Below are positions 1-7,480 of a stretch of 47,194 bases of DNA, in pieces. Position 1 is the first letter of the stretch, and the number at the start of each line of letters is the position of its first letter. The notes under the pieces are model-generated. The model was not told where the DNA came from. It ran no database searches and saw only the letters and a program-made list of their open reading frames with translations. Source of the DNA: Paludibacteraceae bacterium (GTDB lineage Bacteria; Bacteroidota; Bacteroidia; Bacteroidales; Paludibacteraceae); the NCBI GenBank assembly GCA_017457295.1, contig JAFTHS010000059.1:1-47194 (forward strand). Direction: 5' to 3'. A program made the position numbers and the translations under genes.

Positions 1-136
1 CAGGGCATTTGCCATCTATGGATATCCATTGTTGTCCTTCTTGCACGCTACATGCGTGTTCAATGGGATTTTCATACTTCGCCATTAAATCAGTATATAC
101 CGTTTGGCGAATAGCGGTGATGCGAACTTTTGCCAT
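1..136 (-). CDS. TIGR04076-like small protein, N-terminal part only
   Basis: Reading leftward from the ATG at 136-134, the first 45 codons give MAKVRITAIRQTVYTDL, then KYENPIEHACSVQEGQQW and IDGKCP, and the frame is open to the window edge. The start resembles TIGR04076 proteins, small cytoplasmic proteins of unknown function with a conserved Cys and a xxGQxW/F segment after a short beta strand. A good -7 box (156-163) and -33 element (184-187) lie just upstream, so this is the first gene of a transcript. The C-terminal part is outside the window, so neither length nor intactness can be judged. The family assignment is from memory of the pattern and is moderate. Confidence 0.55.
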   Translation of the reverse strand, partial: MAKVRITAIRQTVYTDLMAKYENPIEHACSVQEGQQWISIDGKCP

Positions 137-155
137 AATCTGTGTGATATTTGCT

Positions 156-187
156 GCAAAGGTACACAAAATTATTGAAACACACAA
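156..187 (-). promoter_or_regulatory. Bacteroidota-type promoter for the TIGR04076-like gene
   Basis: On the minus strand TACCTTTG (156-163) matches the -7 consensus TAnnTTTG, with TTGT (184-187) 20 bp upstream as the -33 element. It points left toward the ATG at 136. Confidence 0.6.
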
Positions 188-191
188 TATA

Positions 192-244
192 CTTGCTCCT
201 TTTTTTTCGCAGAGGCTTCATTCTTTTAAGAAAAAAGGAGCAAG
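192..244. repeat. hairpin repeat, copy 1 (CTTGCTCC arms)
   Basis: CTTGCTCC followed by a T-run (from 192) faces an A-run followed by GGAGCAAG (237-244), giving a long A/T-rich stem with a loop of about 20 nt. The A-run plus GGAGCAAGCTAT ending recurs at 387-398. As a T-rich hairpin it could act as a terminator on either strand, but the second copy and the lone arm at 1859 suggest a mobile or amplified repeat. Confidence 0.6.
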
Positions 245-308
245 CTATATATGAACTTTATGGGGAGGGGAGAGGGAAGTGGGTGTGGAACCACTAAGTC
301 TTACATGC

Positions 309-333
309 TTGTTTGGAAATTCCGAACAACCAC
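309..333. repeat. palindromic GGAAATTCC element, copy 1
   Basis: A 21-bp imperfect palindrome (309-329) is centred on A319, with arms TTGTTTGGAA and TTCCGAACAA. Extended to 333 it matches, with one difference, the sense strand of the RhuM coding sequence at 1479-1507. It lies between the two CTTGCTCC hairpins. It may be a leftover of a second RhuM gene or a copy of a palindromic repeat. Confidence 0.5.
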
Positions 334-340
334 TTTTTGA

Positions 341-394
341 CTTGCTCCTTTTTTTGTTGAGTTTGCTGCTTTCCCGTAAGAAAAAAGGAGCAAG
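341..394. repeat. hairpin repeat, copy 2 (CTTGCTCC arms)
   Basis: The arms match copy 1 (CTTGCTCC at 341-348, GGAGCAAG at 387-394) but the loop differs. The pair encloses a pyrimidine-rich interior. A further single arm, ACTTGCTCC followed by T7, is at 1859-1875 upstream of the RhuM gene, so the RhuM gene sits between copies of this repeat. Confidence 0.6.
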
Positions 395-402
395 CTATGG
401 GT

Positions 403-515
403 AAGTATATTAGGTATGTGTGGGTATGTATAGGTGTGTGAGGATATGTGTGAGTATATTAAGTATGTGTGAGAATGTGTGGGTGTGTATAAATGTATGG
501 GTATGTATGATTTGT
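403..515. repeat. degenerate GTATGTGTG low-complexity tract
   Basis: About 110 bp of T/G/A-rich sequence consists of irregular repeats of GTATGTGTGGGTATGT type on the plus strand, with almost no C. It separates the hairpins from the small open frame at 503 and the RhuM gene. No RNA gene or promoter could be recognised in it. Confidence 0.5.
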
Positions 516-634
516 TTCTTTGTGTGGAGATGGAGGGATTATATCATATCAATCAGCAGTTGTCGGAGTTGTTGGCTTGTATCTTGCTGGATGATGAGGT
601 GCATGAGTTCGCTATTGAGTTGGAGAGAAAATAA
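503..634 (+). CDS. possible 43-residue acidic peptide
   Basis: An open frame from ATG 503 (or ATG 497) to TAA 632-634 encodes a 43-residue peptide. Its C-terminal half, LLACILLDDEVHEFAIELER, has an amphipathic, protein-like pattern despite the low-complexity DNA before it. It faces the RhuM gene tail-to-tail. I recognise no family and see no good -7 box. It could be a small protein, the remains of a longer gene overrun by the GT-rich tract, or chance. Confidence 0.25.
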   Translation: MYDLFLCVEMEGLYHINQQLSELLACILLDDEVHEFAIELERK

Positions 635-688
635 ATTATATTTTCTGTTTTTTTGAGAGATGATAACTTAGTATGGGGTATGCACCAT

Positions 689-1717
689 TTACTCTTGTAA
701 GCGTTTGAGGTCTTCGTTGAGTTCTTTGATACTCTCTAAATGTTCAGCGACACGCAACATGTGTTTGTATTTGGAATATTCCTCATCTGCTTTTTGCAAT
801 GCCATTTGATGAGAAATTCGTCCTGCATCTTCCAAAATGGACTTTCTATTCATAGTCAATACCATTTTTAGATGCTCTATCCAATCTTTCATATACATTG
901 GTACATGTGCAACAGCTTGCGCTTCAGCAAATGCCAAGAACTGCTCAACTATCAGTTTTAACACCTTAATTTCATCTTCTGTCAGATAGTTTTTGCCCGT
1001 TTGTGTATCAGACTTTCGTACTTTGCCAGCAACCTCTGTCGAAGTAAGTCCCATCATCGGTAATTCCGCATTTGCACGATAATAAATGAGTTCAGCTGCC
1101 GTTTTTCCGCTAACTGCCCATAATAGTTTGTTTTGCACCTCTTTGAAGAACTGCAATGTCAATTCATCGTTAGGGTTGTAGTCAATACTAGTAGCATAGA
1201 TATCCTTGATTTGTTGGTAGAACACGCGCTCCGAGAGGCGAATCTCACGAATGCGTTCCAACAAATCTTTGAAGTAATTCATTGAGTTGCCACGCTTGAA
1301 GCGTTCATCATTAAGAGCAACGCCTTTGATGATATAATCGCGTAGTCGTTGCGTAGCCCAAATGCGGAACTGTGTACCTTGATGTGATTTGACACGATAG
1401 CCGACAGATATGATTACATCAAGGTTGTAGAAGTTGATTTCATGCACTTGTTCCTTATTTTCTATAGCTCCGTGCGGAGTGGTTGTTCGGAATTTCCGAA
1501 CAACCACATTTTCATCCAACTCTCCCTCTTCGAAGATATGCTTAATGTGCTCACTAATAGTGGCTTTTGATTTGCCAAATAGTGTGCATAATTGATTCTG
1601 GTTCAGCCAAACAGTTTCGTTTTCGAACAAAACATCGATTTTAATTATACCATCTTGGGATTGGTAAATCAAAATTTCATCGTTTGAGGCCAATTGAATA
1701 CTCATATTGTTGTCCAT
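689..1717 (-). CDS. rhuM: RhuM family protein
   Basis: This 342-residue protein belongs to the RhuM family, first named in a Salmonella pathogenicity island and common in bacterial accessory DNA; its biochemical function is not established. Evidence: an N-terminal segment with NETVWLNQNQLCTLF, a helix-turn-helix-like stretch (about residues 32-62), then NFYNLDVIISVGYRVKS (about 96-112) and FRIWATQRLRDYIIKG, which are the family's conserved blocks. The C-terminal half is helical and charged with no catalytic motif that I recognise. It has its own promoter within a 44-bp block (1738-1781) shared with the RhuM-Fic gene at 45421. A 29-bp perfect palindrome (1479-1507) lies inside the coding sequence over the VVVRKFRTT region. 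Length is normal for the family. Confidence 0.85.
   Translation of the reverse strand: MDNNMSIQLASNDEILIYQSQDGIIKIDVLFENETVWLNQNQLCTLFGKSKATISEHIKHIFEEGELDENVVVRKFRTTTPHGAIENKEQVHEINFYNLDVIISVGYRVKSHQGTQFRIWATQRLRDYIIKGVALNDERFKRGNSMNYFKDLLERIREIRLSERVFYQQIKDIYATSIDYNPNDELTLQFFKEVQNKLLWAVSGKTAAELIYYRANAELPMMGLTSTEVAGKVRKSDTQTGKNYLTEDEIKVLKLIVEQFLAFAEAQAVAHVPMYMKDWIEHLKMVLTMNRKSILEDAGRISHQMALQKADEEYSKYKHMLRVAEHLESIKELNEDLKRLQE
1479..1507. repeat. 29-bp perfect palindrome inside rhuM
   Basis: GTGGTTGTTCGGAA and TTCCGAACAACCAC flank a single central base, a perfect 14+1+14 inverted repeat within the reading frame. Related GGAAATTCC-centred palindromes lie at 309-333 and 9762-9786, outside genes. 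Confidence 0.7.
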
Positions 1718-1737
1718 AGTTTATATGTTTTAAAATC

Positions 1738-1781
1738 CGCTGCAAAGGTACTACATTAAACTGCTAAATCTTGTCAGTATG
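1738..1781 (-). promoter_or_regulatory. rhuM promoter with shared upstream block
   Basis: On the minus strand the -7 box TACCTTTG (1743-1750) is preceded by CATACTGACAAG and TTTAGCAGTTT. The whole 44-bp block matches 45354-45397, upstream of the RhuM-Fic gene, with about five differences. Conservation upstream of the -7 box while the two proteins have diverged suggests an operator or a jointly inherited promoter. No clear TTTG -33 element is present at the usual spacing, which would fit an activated or repressed promoter. Confidence 0.6.
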
Positions 1782-1858
1782 GAGAGAAAAGTGCAAATTA
1801 ATTGTATTTTCTGGGGTTTTATCTGTGGTGGATTCGGTTTTTACGATGATTTTATTGG

Positions 1859-1875
1859 GACTTGCTCCTTTTTTT
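1859..1875 (+). repeat. single arm of the CTTGCTCC repeat
   Basis: ACTTGCTCC followed by seven T, identical to the left arms of the hairpins at 192 and 341, without the opposing arm. It lies in the 225-bp gap between the RhuM start and the end of the six-gene operon. Confidence 0.5.
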
Positions 1876-1942
1876 ATGTAACTAGTAATATTTTGAACAA
1901 GATATTCATTTTACCATATGCAATTTTGTGTCGAATGGGGGA

Positions 1943-3580
1943 TTATCTTATACGATATTTTTCGAGTAGATTCAAGATGTAGTCATACAATGTTTTGCTT
2001 GAGTCCGATTTAAGCAACAATTCGAGTAATTCGAACTCCACCTCCACACCACTAAAGGTATTTTGTATATTAACAAAAGTCATCATCGCATGCTTTCCTT
2101 CTGTTGGCAATTTTGCATCCTCCTCATATATGTTTGACCAGAAAGGTTCGTTATCTAATAAGATAAATGGTGATGAGAACAATGTAGTCTTCCTTTTTGC
2201 ATCAAAGTACTGTCCAAATAATTGGAGATAAAAACCCTCCCAAGACGCTAAAATAGGTATTCGATTTGTTAGTTCTCCATAAGATGCATGAAGCCATCTA
2301 ACATAATCAATGAATGACAAAAGCATGCACAACTTACCTATTATAATCTTCGAATTCTCTCCACTAATAGAAATATCACGAAAACATCCCTTGTAATAGT
2401 CAACATCTTTCACTCCTTGATATCGAGTTGCCTGTTCGGTATGCTCTATAATTCTCTCAAGAGGTTCAGTTGTTATATAAAAGGTATCGTTCCTATTAGC
2501 AGCAATAATCATAATTTCCCCTAAAGGAGTATTAGAAGTGACGAACTTGTATTCATCATTCACCAGTTCATATGAACTTTTAAAAACTTCGCGAAAATAA
2601 TGTGCGATAGGTTCATCCTTCGCATAGCAAATTTGCAATAATGTTTGTTCTTCTGTTTCTTTTGTAATGTTTAGTGTTGCCTTAAAATGTTTTTTATCAA
2701 CAATAAGATTTATTGCAGAAGACCCTAAATATGAGAAATCTGGATTATCAAGATATTCAGCCCATATTTTATGCACAGAGCAGGGTATCGTTATTCCTTC
2801 TGTTAAGAGGGGAATATTGATTTGTTGCTTCAATAACAATGTTTTCCCAGGAAGAATATTTACAACTCCTTCATCGGAGTTCGAAATTTTGGATTTTGAG
2901 TCAACAATTTTTCCTATAGTAATATTTTCCTTGACACATTCCTGAATACAAATATTTTCTAAGATAGCGACATTACCATAACGTCTTTGTTTGGTTGTGG
3001 GGGATGGGATTGAAGTCATGTATGATAATAGACATACATCACCTTCTGTTAAGTCTGCCGTTATTTTGGCATATAGTGCGTCCCTTAAAAGAGTTCTAGC
3101 CAACAAAGAATGCTTAATATCTTCTGTTAAATCTGGATAAATATAGCCTAAACAACTCAAATACCAAGAATCGTAGTATTCGAATACAAGTCCTAATTGC
3201 GCAGCTGTTTTGATTTGATTTTCTCCAAATTTCTGGAATGAAACTTTATTGTCTGTATTAACATAATTTGGAAAAAGTTTACCTATTTCCACGTATCCAA
3301 GTCCCTTGTTCCCGTCATTTAGTAGCGCATTGCACATTTCTATTTCACATGCTTCGAAGCTGCTACATTGCGTAATATTTTTAGATTCTATTTTTAGGGA
3401 AGTTCGGTTCTCTTTAATATAATTAATAAACTCCGAATAAGGAACAGACAGAATCGTATTTACATAATGATCTAGCGCACCCTTTGGAACAACATAGTCT
3501 TTATCGTCCAATATATATTCATTATACATTTCCTCAAGGTTTCTTGAGAAAAACAATTCTATCACTTCCTTGTTTACCAT
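1943..3580 (-). CDS. unrecognised 545-residue protein, last gene of the six-gene operon
   Basis: I do not recognise this protein. It is soluble-looking, with no signal peptide or membrane segment. Residues about 75-170 (around YVEIGKLFPNYV, FGENQIKTAAQLGLVF and YPDLTEDIKHSLLARTLLRD) look like helical, possibly winged-helix domains of the kind that precede catalytic parts in restriction-like proteins, but no PD-(D/E)XK, HNH, GIY-YIG or P-loop motif is visible. The C-terminal half (about 380-545) is mixed alpha/beta. Its ATG overlaps the stop of the preceding ParB-like gene (TAATG at 3582-3578), so translation is probably coupled. As the promoter-distal product of a helicase/nuclease/ParB/radical SAM operon it could be an effector or a specificity subunit; that is inference from context only. 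The DNA is clearly A/T-richer than the core genes. Confidence 0.75.
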   Translation of the reverse strand: MVNKEVIELFFSRNLEEMYNEYILDDKDYVVPKGALDHYVNTILSVPYSEFINYIKENRTSLKIESKNITQCSSFEACEIEMCNALLNDGNKGLGYVEIGKLFPNYVNTDNKVSFQKFGENQIKTAAQLGLVFEYYDSWYLSCLGYIYPDLTEDIKHSLLARTLLRDALYAKITADLTEGDVCLLSYMTSIPSPTTKQRRYGNVAILENICIQECVKENITIGKIVDSKSKISNSDEGVVNILPGKTLLLKQQINIPLLTEGITIPCSVHKIWAEYLDNPDFSYLGSSAINLIVDKKHFKATLNITKETEEQTLLQICYAKDEPIAHYFREVFKSSYELVNDEYKFVTSNTPLGEIMIIAANRNDTFYITTEPLERIIEHTEQATRYQGVKDVDYYKGCFRDISISGENSKIIIGKLCMLLSFIDYVRWLHASYGELTNRIPILASWEGFYLQLFGQYFDAKRKTTLFSSPFILLDNEPFWSNIYEEDAKLPTEGKHAMMTFVNIQNTFSGVEVEFELLELLLKSDSSKTLYDYILNLLEKYRIR

Positions 3581-4566
3581 TACTTGTCTTTTGTATAACC
3601 ACTCAATGTATTTAATAACTGTTTCATCTGTATAACAAAATCTGAATCACTTTTGAGTTGTTGACGAATTTGTGAATCATAATTATTAAGCAATCTACGG
3701 AATCTATCAAATCCATTAGAAATAACTTGTCCCACATTGGCTTCGCTAACTATCTCTACAGCATCGTCCAATGACATTTCGTCATCCAAATAGGTAATGA
3801 GGGTCTGGAATGCCTCGCCTGTATCAACCTTAGCAATAGTAGCTACTTTTCTCAATTCTCGAGCATCATCAAACTCTTCATTTTTAATTTTCTCACATAA
3901 TTGAGGAATAATATCAATACTTGGGTTCGACGCAGCCATTTTAAGAATAGGTTTACTCTTATATAGCTCATAATAGTAACTCCAATGAGTAGGATGCATA
4001 TCTTCATTATTCTGCATTGCATTGAAAACTTTCACATACAACTCGGCTTCACTCACCTTAATTCCAAAGTCTTGTGCAAGTGCTTTTATTGGACGACGCG
4101 ACTTTTGAGTCATACGATATAGATAACCAGCTTTTTCAAATGGACTCCACTCTGTTTGACCAACAAGGTGAATAGATCCCAGTAATGTTTGCACCAACTC
4201 CTCGGATATATCTTTAGGCAAAACCTTACATTTGATTTTTGACCATCTATGTGGATCTGTTTTTGCTAAAATTCTATAAGCAGCAAGTCGGCTATTACCC
4301 TCAAGAACCTCATTACCACGCACAATAATAGGATTGTTCAACCCTCCATTCGCCTCGATGTTTACACGTAGTCTCTTAACATGGTCAAGACTGGTCATTT
4401 TCTTTTCAATTTCTGCTTGAGAAGGGAAGTCATTGCCAGTGCTTCTTAATTGCGTAAACACACGAGGATTTTCTGCGTAGAACAATAAATCTCTTTGTTC
4501 TAATTCTGTTTCCCAAATTTCGACTTCGTGTTTACCGATAGTCATTGTAGTCTTTCTGCTTTCCAT
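3580..4566 (-). CDS. ParB-like protein B (ParB/Srx fold plus HTH)
   Basis: This 328-residue protein has the order expected of ParB relatives. A short N-terminal strand region is followed by NNPIIVRGNEVLEGNSRLAAYR (residues about 77-98, corresponding to the ParB G-E/N-x-R box that contacts nucleotide). IHLVGQTEWSPFEKAGYL (132-149) aligns with the ParB C3 motif but has HLVG where ParB has EN-Q-R. A helix-turn-helix segment follows (about 159-183, LAQDFGIKVSEAELYVKVF). Chromosomal ParB proteins are CTP-dependent DNA clamps; whether this one binds CTP, ATP or cuts DNA cannot be told. It is one base from the SNF2 gene upstream and overlaps the 545-residue gene downstream. It is similar in layout to the protein at 6450-7463, but the two are diverged and complementary rather than a recent duplication. 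No parA or parS-like site was seen nearby. Confidence 0.75.
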   Translation of the reverse strand: MESRKTTMTIGKHEVEIWETELEQRDLLFYAENPRVFTQLRSTGNDFPSQAEIEKKMTSLDHVKRLRVNIEANGGLNNPIIVRGNEVLEGNSRLAAYRILAKTDPHRWSKIKCKVLPKDISEELVQTLLGSIHLVGQTEWSPFEKAGYLYRMTQKSRRPIKALAQDFGIKVSEAELYVKVFNAMQNNEDMHPTHWSYYYELYKSKPILKMAASNPSIDIIPQLCEKIKNEEFDDARELRKVATIAKVDTGEAFQTLITYLDDEMSLDDAVEIVSEANVGQVISNGFDRFRRLLNNYDSQIRQQLKSDSDFVIQMKQLLNTLSGYTKDK

Positions 4567-4567
4567 A

Positions 4568-6037
4568 TTAATTAGTTTTTAAAATTTCCTGAACAATTTG
4601 AGCAAAAGAATAATCCGCATTTTTCTGATATTCTTCTTTGCTAATATCACCTTGAGCCAGAAAAGCTGCTTGTTGTTTTGCTTTGAGCAAGTAATCAACC
4701 CATATATCAATACTATCTTCAATCAAAAGGTTGTAAATATTGCAATCTTTTTTTTGCGAGATACGATGTATTCTATCTTGAGCTTGTAAGTAATCGTCGA
4801 GATTAAATCCTCTATCATAGAAAATAGCGTTATTGGCAACAGTTAATGTTAAGCCCTCTTTTGCCGACTGTGGAGTAGCAAAAAGCAAACATGCATTACC
4901 TTCTTTGAATGCTTTAACAGAGCGAATACGGTCTTCTGTACTCATCTTTCCCGTAATTTTTACAGCATTTAAATGTTTGTATTTTTTGCAGAACTCATCA
5001 ATATTTCCCGTAAAACTACTCCAAACAATAGCTTTTTCATTGCGTTCGATGATTTGCGTTATAAGTCTATCAAGAAGCATCTCCTTTGCAGATGGACCTT
5101 CATATGCTTCGTCTAACAATTTAGGATTGGAAGTAACTTGTACTAATCGCAAAAGTCTTTTAATGGTATCTGAAGACTCATCCAAAATTGTCTCATCACC
5201 TTGTTTGAGCAGAATGGTCATTTCGTTTTGTATCTGTTTATACATCATTTGTTGTTGATTTTCAAAAGCGATATAAACATCATGATAAATTTTTGATGGT
5301 AAAGTTATTATACCACTATTCTTTGTTTCTCGAACGGTAAACGAGCGAATTTTATCAAAGATTTTAGATACATTGTCTTCAAAAAGTTCCTTTCTTTCTG
5401 TATTATGAACTAAATCATTTGACAAATCGCATGTATGCTTAAAAGAGGCAAAGTCAGTACCAAGGCTTTCACCTAAATCAAGAAAATATATTTGAGACCA
5501 TATATCATAAGGACGATTTGCTACAGGAGTTCCTGACATTATAACTTTTCTGTAGAACAGAGGTGCAAGATATAAGAAGTCTTGGGTAAGTTTTGAATCA
5601 GGGTTTTTGATTTTTGCAGATTCATCAATAATAATAGCAACATTTCTTGTTTTCAAAAATCTCTCAATCCTCTCTTTTTCTCCAGAAATAGTTTCGAAAT
5701 TTGTAATAATGGTGCGAACTGGACTATTAAGAATATAATAATTATTACCCTTGCTATTATTCATTACTTTAGGACGAAGATTCGTATGTGTTGCAAACTC
5801 ATCCACCCAATTGGGGACAAGTGTCTTTTTAGTTACAACCATAACAGTATCCACATCACAAGAAGACAGCCAATATAGAAGTAAATCAATGGCTATTTTA
5901 GTCTTTCCTAATCCCTGTTCATGGAAAATAGCAGCATATGGTTTATCCTTAATTTCAAGGAAAGCCTCGTGCTGATACTTAAACGCATTAAGTTTAGCTG
6001 ATAAATTATAAACAGTATTGTATCTTATATTGCTCAT
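4568..6037 (-). CDS. SNF2-type DEAD/DEAH-box helicase
   Basis: This 489-residue ATP-dependent DNA translocase of the short, phage-like SNF2 type has motif I EQGLGKTK (40-47), motif II DESA (138-141, Ser-Ala in place of Ala-His), motif III SGTP (168-171), and in the second RecA domain motif VI QAQDRIHRISQ (418-428). There is no extra nuclease or accessory domain; the length is close to a bare two-domain helicase core. Its ATG overlaps the stop of the PD-(D/E)XK gene by 4 bp (ATGA), so nuclease and translocase are probably made together and may act as one machine. Such nuclease-SNF2 pairs are also common in phage genomes. Known from the family: DNA or protein-DNA remodelling driven by ATP. Inferred: the motor of the six-gene system. 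Confidence 0.88.
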   Translation of the reverse strand: MSNIRYNTVYNLSAKLNAFKYQHEAFLEIKDKPYAAIFHEQGLGKTKIAIDLLLYWLSSCDVDTVMVVTKKTLVPNWVDEFATHTNLRPKVMNNSKGNNYYILNSPVRTIITNFETISGEKERIERFLKTRNVAIIIDESAKIKNPDSKLTQDFLYLAPLFYRKVIMSGTPVANRPYDIWSQIYFLDLGESLGTDFASFKHTCDLSNDLVHNTERKELFEDNVSKIFDKIRSFTVRETKNSGIITLPSKIYHDVYIAFENQQQMMYKQIQNEMTILLKQGDETILDESSDTIKRLLRLVQVTSNPKLLDEAYEGPSAKEMLLDRLITQIIERNEKAIVWSSFTGNIDEFCKKYKHLNAVKITGKMSTEDRIRSVKAFKEGNACLLFATPQSAKEGLTLTVANNAIFYDRGFNLDDYLQAQDRIHRISQKKDCNIYNLLIEDSIDIWVDYLLKAKQQAAFLAQGDISKEEYQKNADYSFAQIVQEILKTN

Positions 6038-6450
6038 ATAACAGCCACTTTATATATGTTGTCTAAAATATGAAAACTTATATCCGAAATATTCTCGCGC
6101 ATCTTTTTACGAACAATCATATTTTTAATGTGCGAAAATGATAATGCATTTGAGCAAATCACAATATGACGAGTTCCTTTGTGACATCTGACCTCATCTA
6201 TGTAACTATTAATCTGACGTTCTGTATGGTCATTTTCAACATCTCGAATAGTTTTGGCTTCACCAATGATTATTGTATGTGAATCGTTATATAATACATC
6301 TGGAATATATCCATCGAGCGTTGCTATAGGACGTTCTGGAAAATCTGGAAGATCGGCTAGTAAGCAACTAGGAATAAAAGCAGAGGGTATGTCCTTCGCA
6401 TACTCAACAATCCTTTTTACATAGGTTATATGATTAAGGGATTCTGCCAT
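6034..6450 (-). CDS. minimal PD-(D/E)XK nuclease-like protein
   Basis: A 138-residue protein whose centre carries the restriction-endonuclease-like signature: P50-D51 in GYIPDVLY, then E64-A-K66 in IIIGEAKT, followed by a helix with TERQINSY (about 76-83) that fits the conserved Gln/Tyr position of this fold. D51, E64 and K66 would bind the catalytic metal. It is nearly all core fold, like VRR-NUC or Holliday-junction-resolvase-like proteins, with no separate DNA-binding domain, so targeting probably comes from partners. Start codon and upstream ParB stop share TAATG; its own stop overlaps the SNF2 start. The domain is visible from the sequence; nuclease activity is inferred. Confidence 0.78.
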   Translation of the reverse strand: MAESLNHITYVKRIVEYAKDIPSAFIPSCLLADLPDFPERPIATLDGYIPDVLYNDSHTIIIGEAKTIRDVENDHTERQINSYIDEVRCHKGTRHIVICSNALSFSHIKNMIVRKKMRENISDISFHILDNIYKVAVI

Positions 6451-7463
6451 TAGTCCTCCATTTCCATCATTGTTTCAATAATGAAATCTAACTTTGATTT
6501 AAGCAACTCCAAAATTTCTCTTTTCTCAATATGTGATTCTTTTGTAGCCAATAGTTTTATTTCAGTGGCGGCTAAATTATCTAACTTTATACGAAGTTCT
6601 TGAGCTAGTTTTTCATATGGATATTCACTTAGATCAGTAGTCATCAATTCAGCAGCATGCAAAACTTTCTCGGCTTCTGTCAAATTTTGTTTAACAAAAA
6701 CTTTATGAGCTTCTTCGTTTTTTAACACATCAGGAATACGACGAACAGCCATTGCTTTATCAACATTGCCATCTGCGACCCACTTAGCAAACTGATTATC
6801 TTCATAGCCCTTGCGACGTATCGCTCCTTGAATACGGGAATTTTGATATTCTAAGAACTTTGAAAATTCTTGTGGGTCAAATTCCATATTTGGGATAGAA
6901 TTGATGTATGTGCGATAATAATCTTCCATATATTCATATGCTTGAATATATTTGTTTATTTCAGAAGCACGTCCACCGCACATAGAGATAATTTGGTTCA
7001 TTGGTAATCCTGAATGGCTCAATTTATGTAAATATTTAGCCTTAGAATATGGATTCCAATCACGAGGTCCCACTAAGTGTGATTGCAGCCGAATTTCGTG
7101 TTTTTGCAATTCATCTAATTGTTCATATACTAATGCTGGTATCTGTTCCCAATTGCCAGGGACATTCTTGGCTAAAAACTCCTTGTAGATTTGAACGCGA
7201 GTATTTCCTTCGATAACGACATAACGTCCTTGTTCATCGTGATTAACATGAATCGGATTTATGATACATCCACTAGTCTTTATTGAGTCCAATAGAGAAT
7301 GATATGAAGTATGTGAACTATTATCTGAGTCATCAGATAGCGCATTTGCTATTATTGCGCTATTTACCTCTACGTAATTTTCAAGAATTTGCATGATACG
7401 AGGATTCTCTTCATCCAAACAAATGTCGCTAATATTAAGCGTAGTTAGTTGCCATTTTGCCAT
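6450..7463 (-). CDS. ParB-like protein A (ParB/Srx fold plus HTH)
   Basis: A 337-residue ParB relative, second gene of the operon. Residues 81-94 (YVVIEGNTRVQIYK) correspond to the ParB GxRR nucleotide-binding box, and SHLVGPRDWNPYSKAKYL (128-145) to the C3 box, again with HLVG instead of EN-Q-R as in the other ParB-like protein here. A helix-turn-helix stretch follows at about 152-178 (MNQIISMCGGRASEINKYIQ). The C-terminal part (about 260-337) is helical and charged, probably for dimerisation or partner binding. It starts 17 bp after the radical SAM gene and overlaps the nuclease gene by one base. Two ParB-like proteins with the same altered motif in one operon suggests that they act together, perhaps as a heterodimeric DNA-loading or sensing clamp (inference). 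Confidence 0.75.
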   Translation of the reverse strand: MAKWQLTTLNISDICLDEENPRIMQILENYVEVNSAIIANALSDDSDNSSHTSYHSLLDSIKTSGCIINPIHVNHDEQGRYVVIEGNTRVQIYKEFLAKNVPGNWEQIPALVYEQLDELQKHEIRLQSHLVGPRDWNPYSKAKYLHKLSHSGLPMNQIISMCGGRASEINKYIQAYEYMEDYYRTYINSIPNMEFDPQEFSKFLEYQNSRIQGAIRRKGYEDNQFAKWVADGNVDKAMAVRRIPDVLKNEEAHKVFVKQNLTEAEKVLHAAELMTTDLSEYPYEKLAQELRIKLDNLAATEIKLLATKESHIEKREILELLKSKLDFIIETMMEMED

Positions 7464-7480
7464 AGTATATAGATTTATAA

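Noticed and set aside
3580-7463. Chromosome or plasmid partition locus
   Set aside because: Two ParB-like genes but no ParA ATPase and no parS-like palindrome seen nearby.
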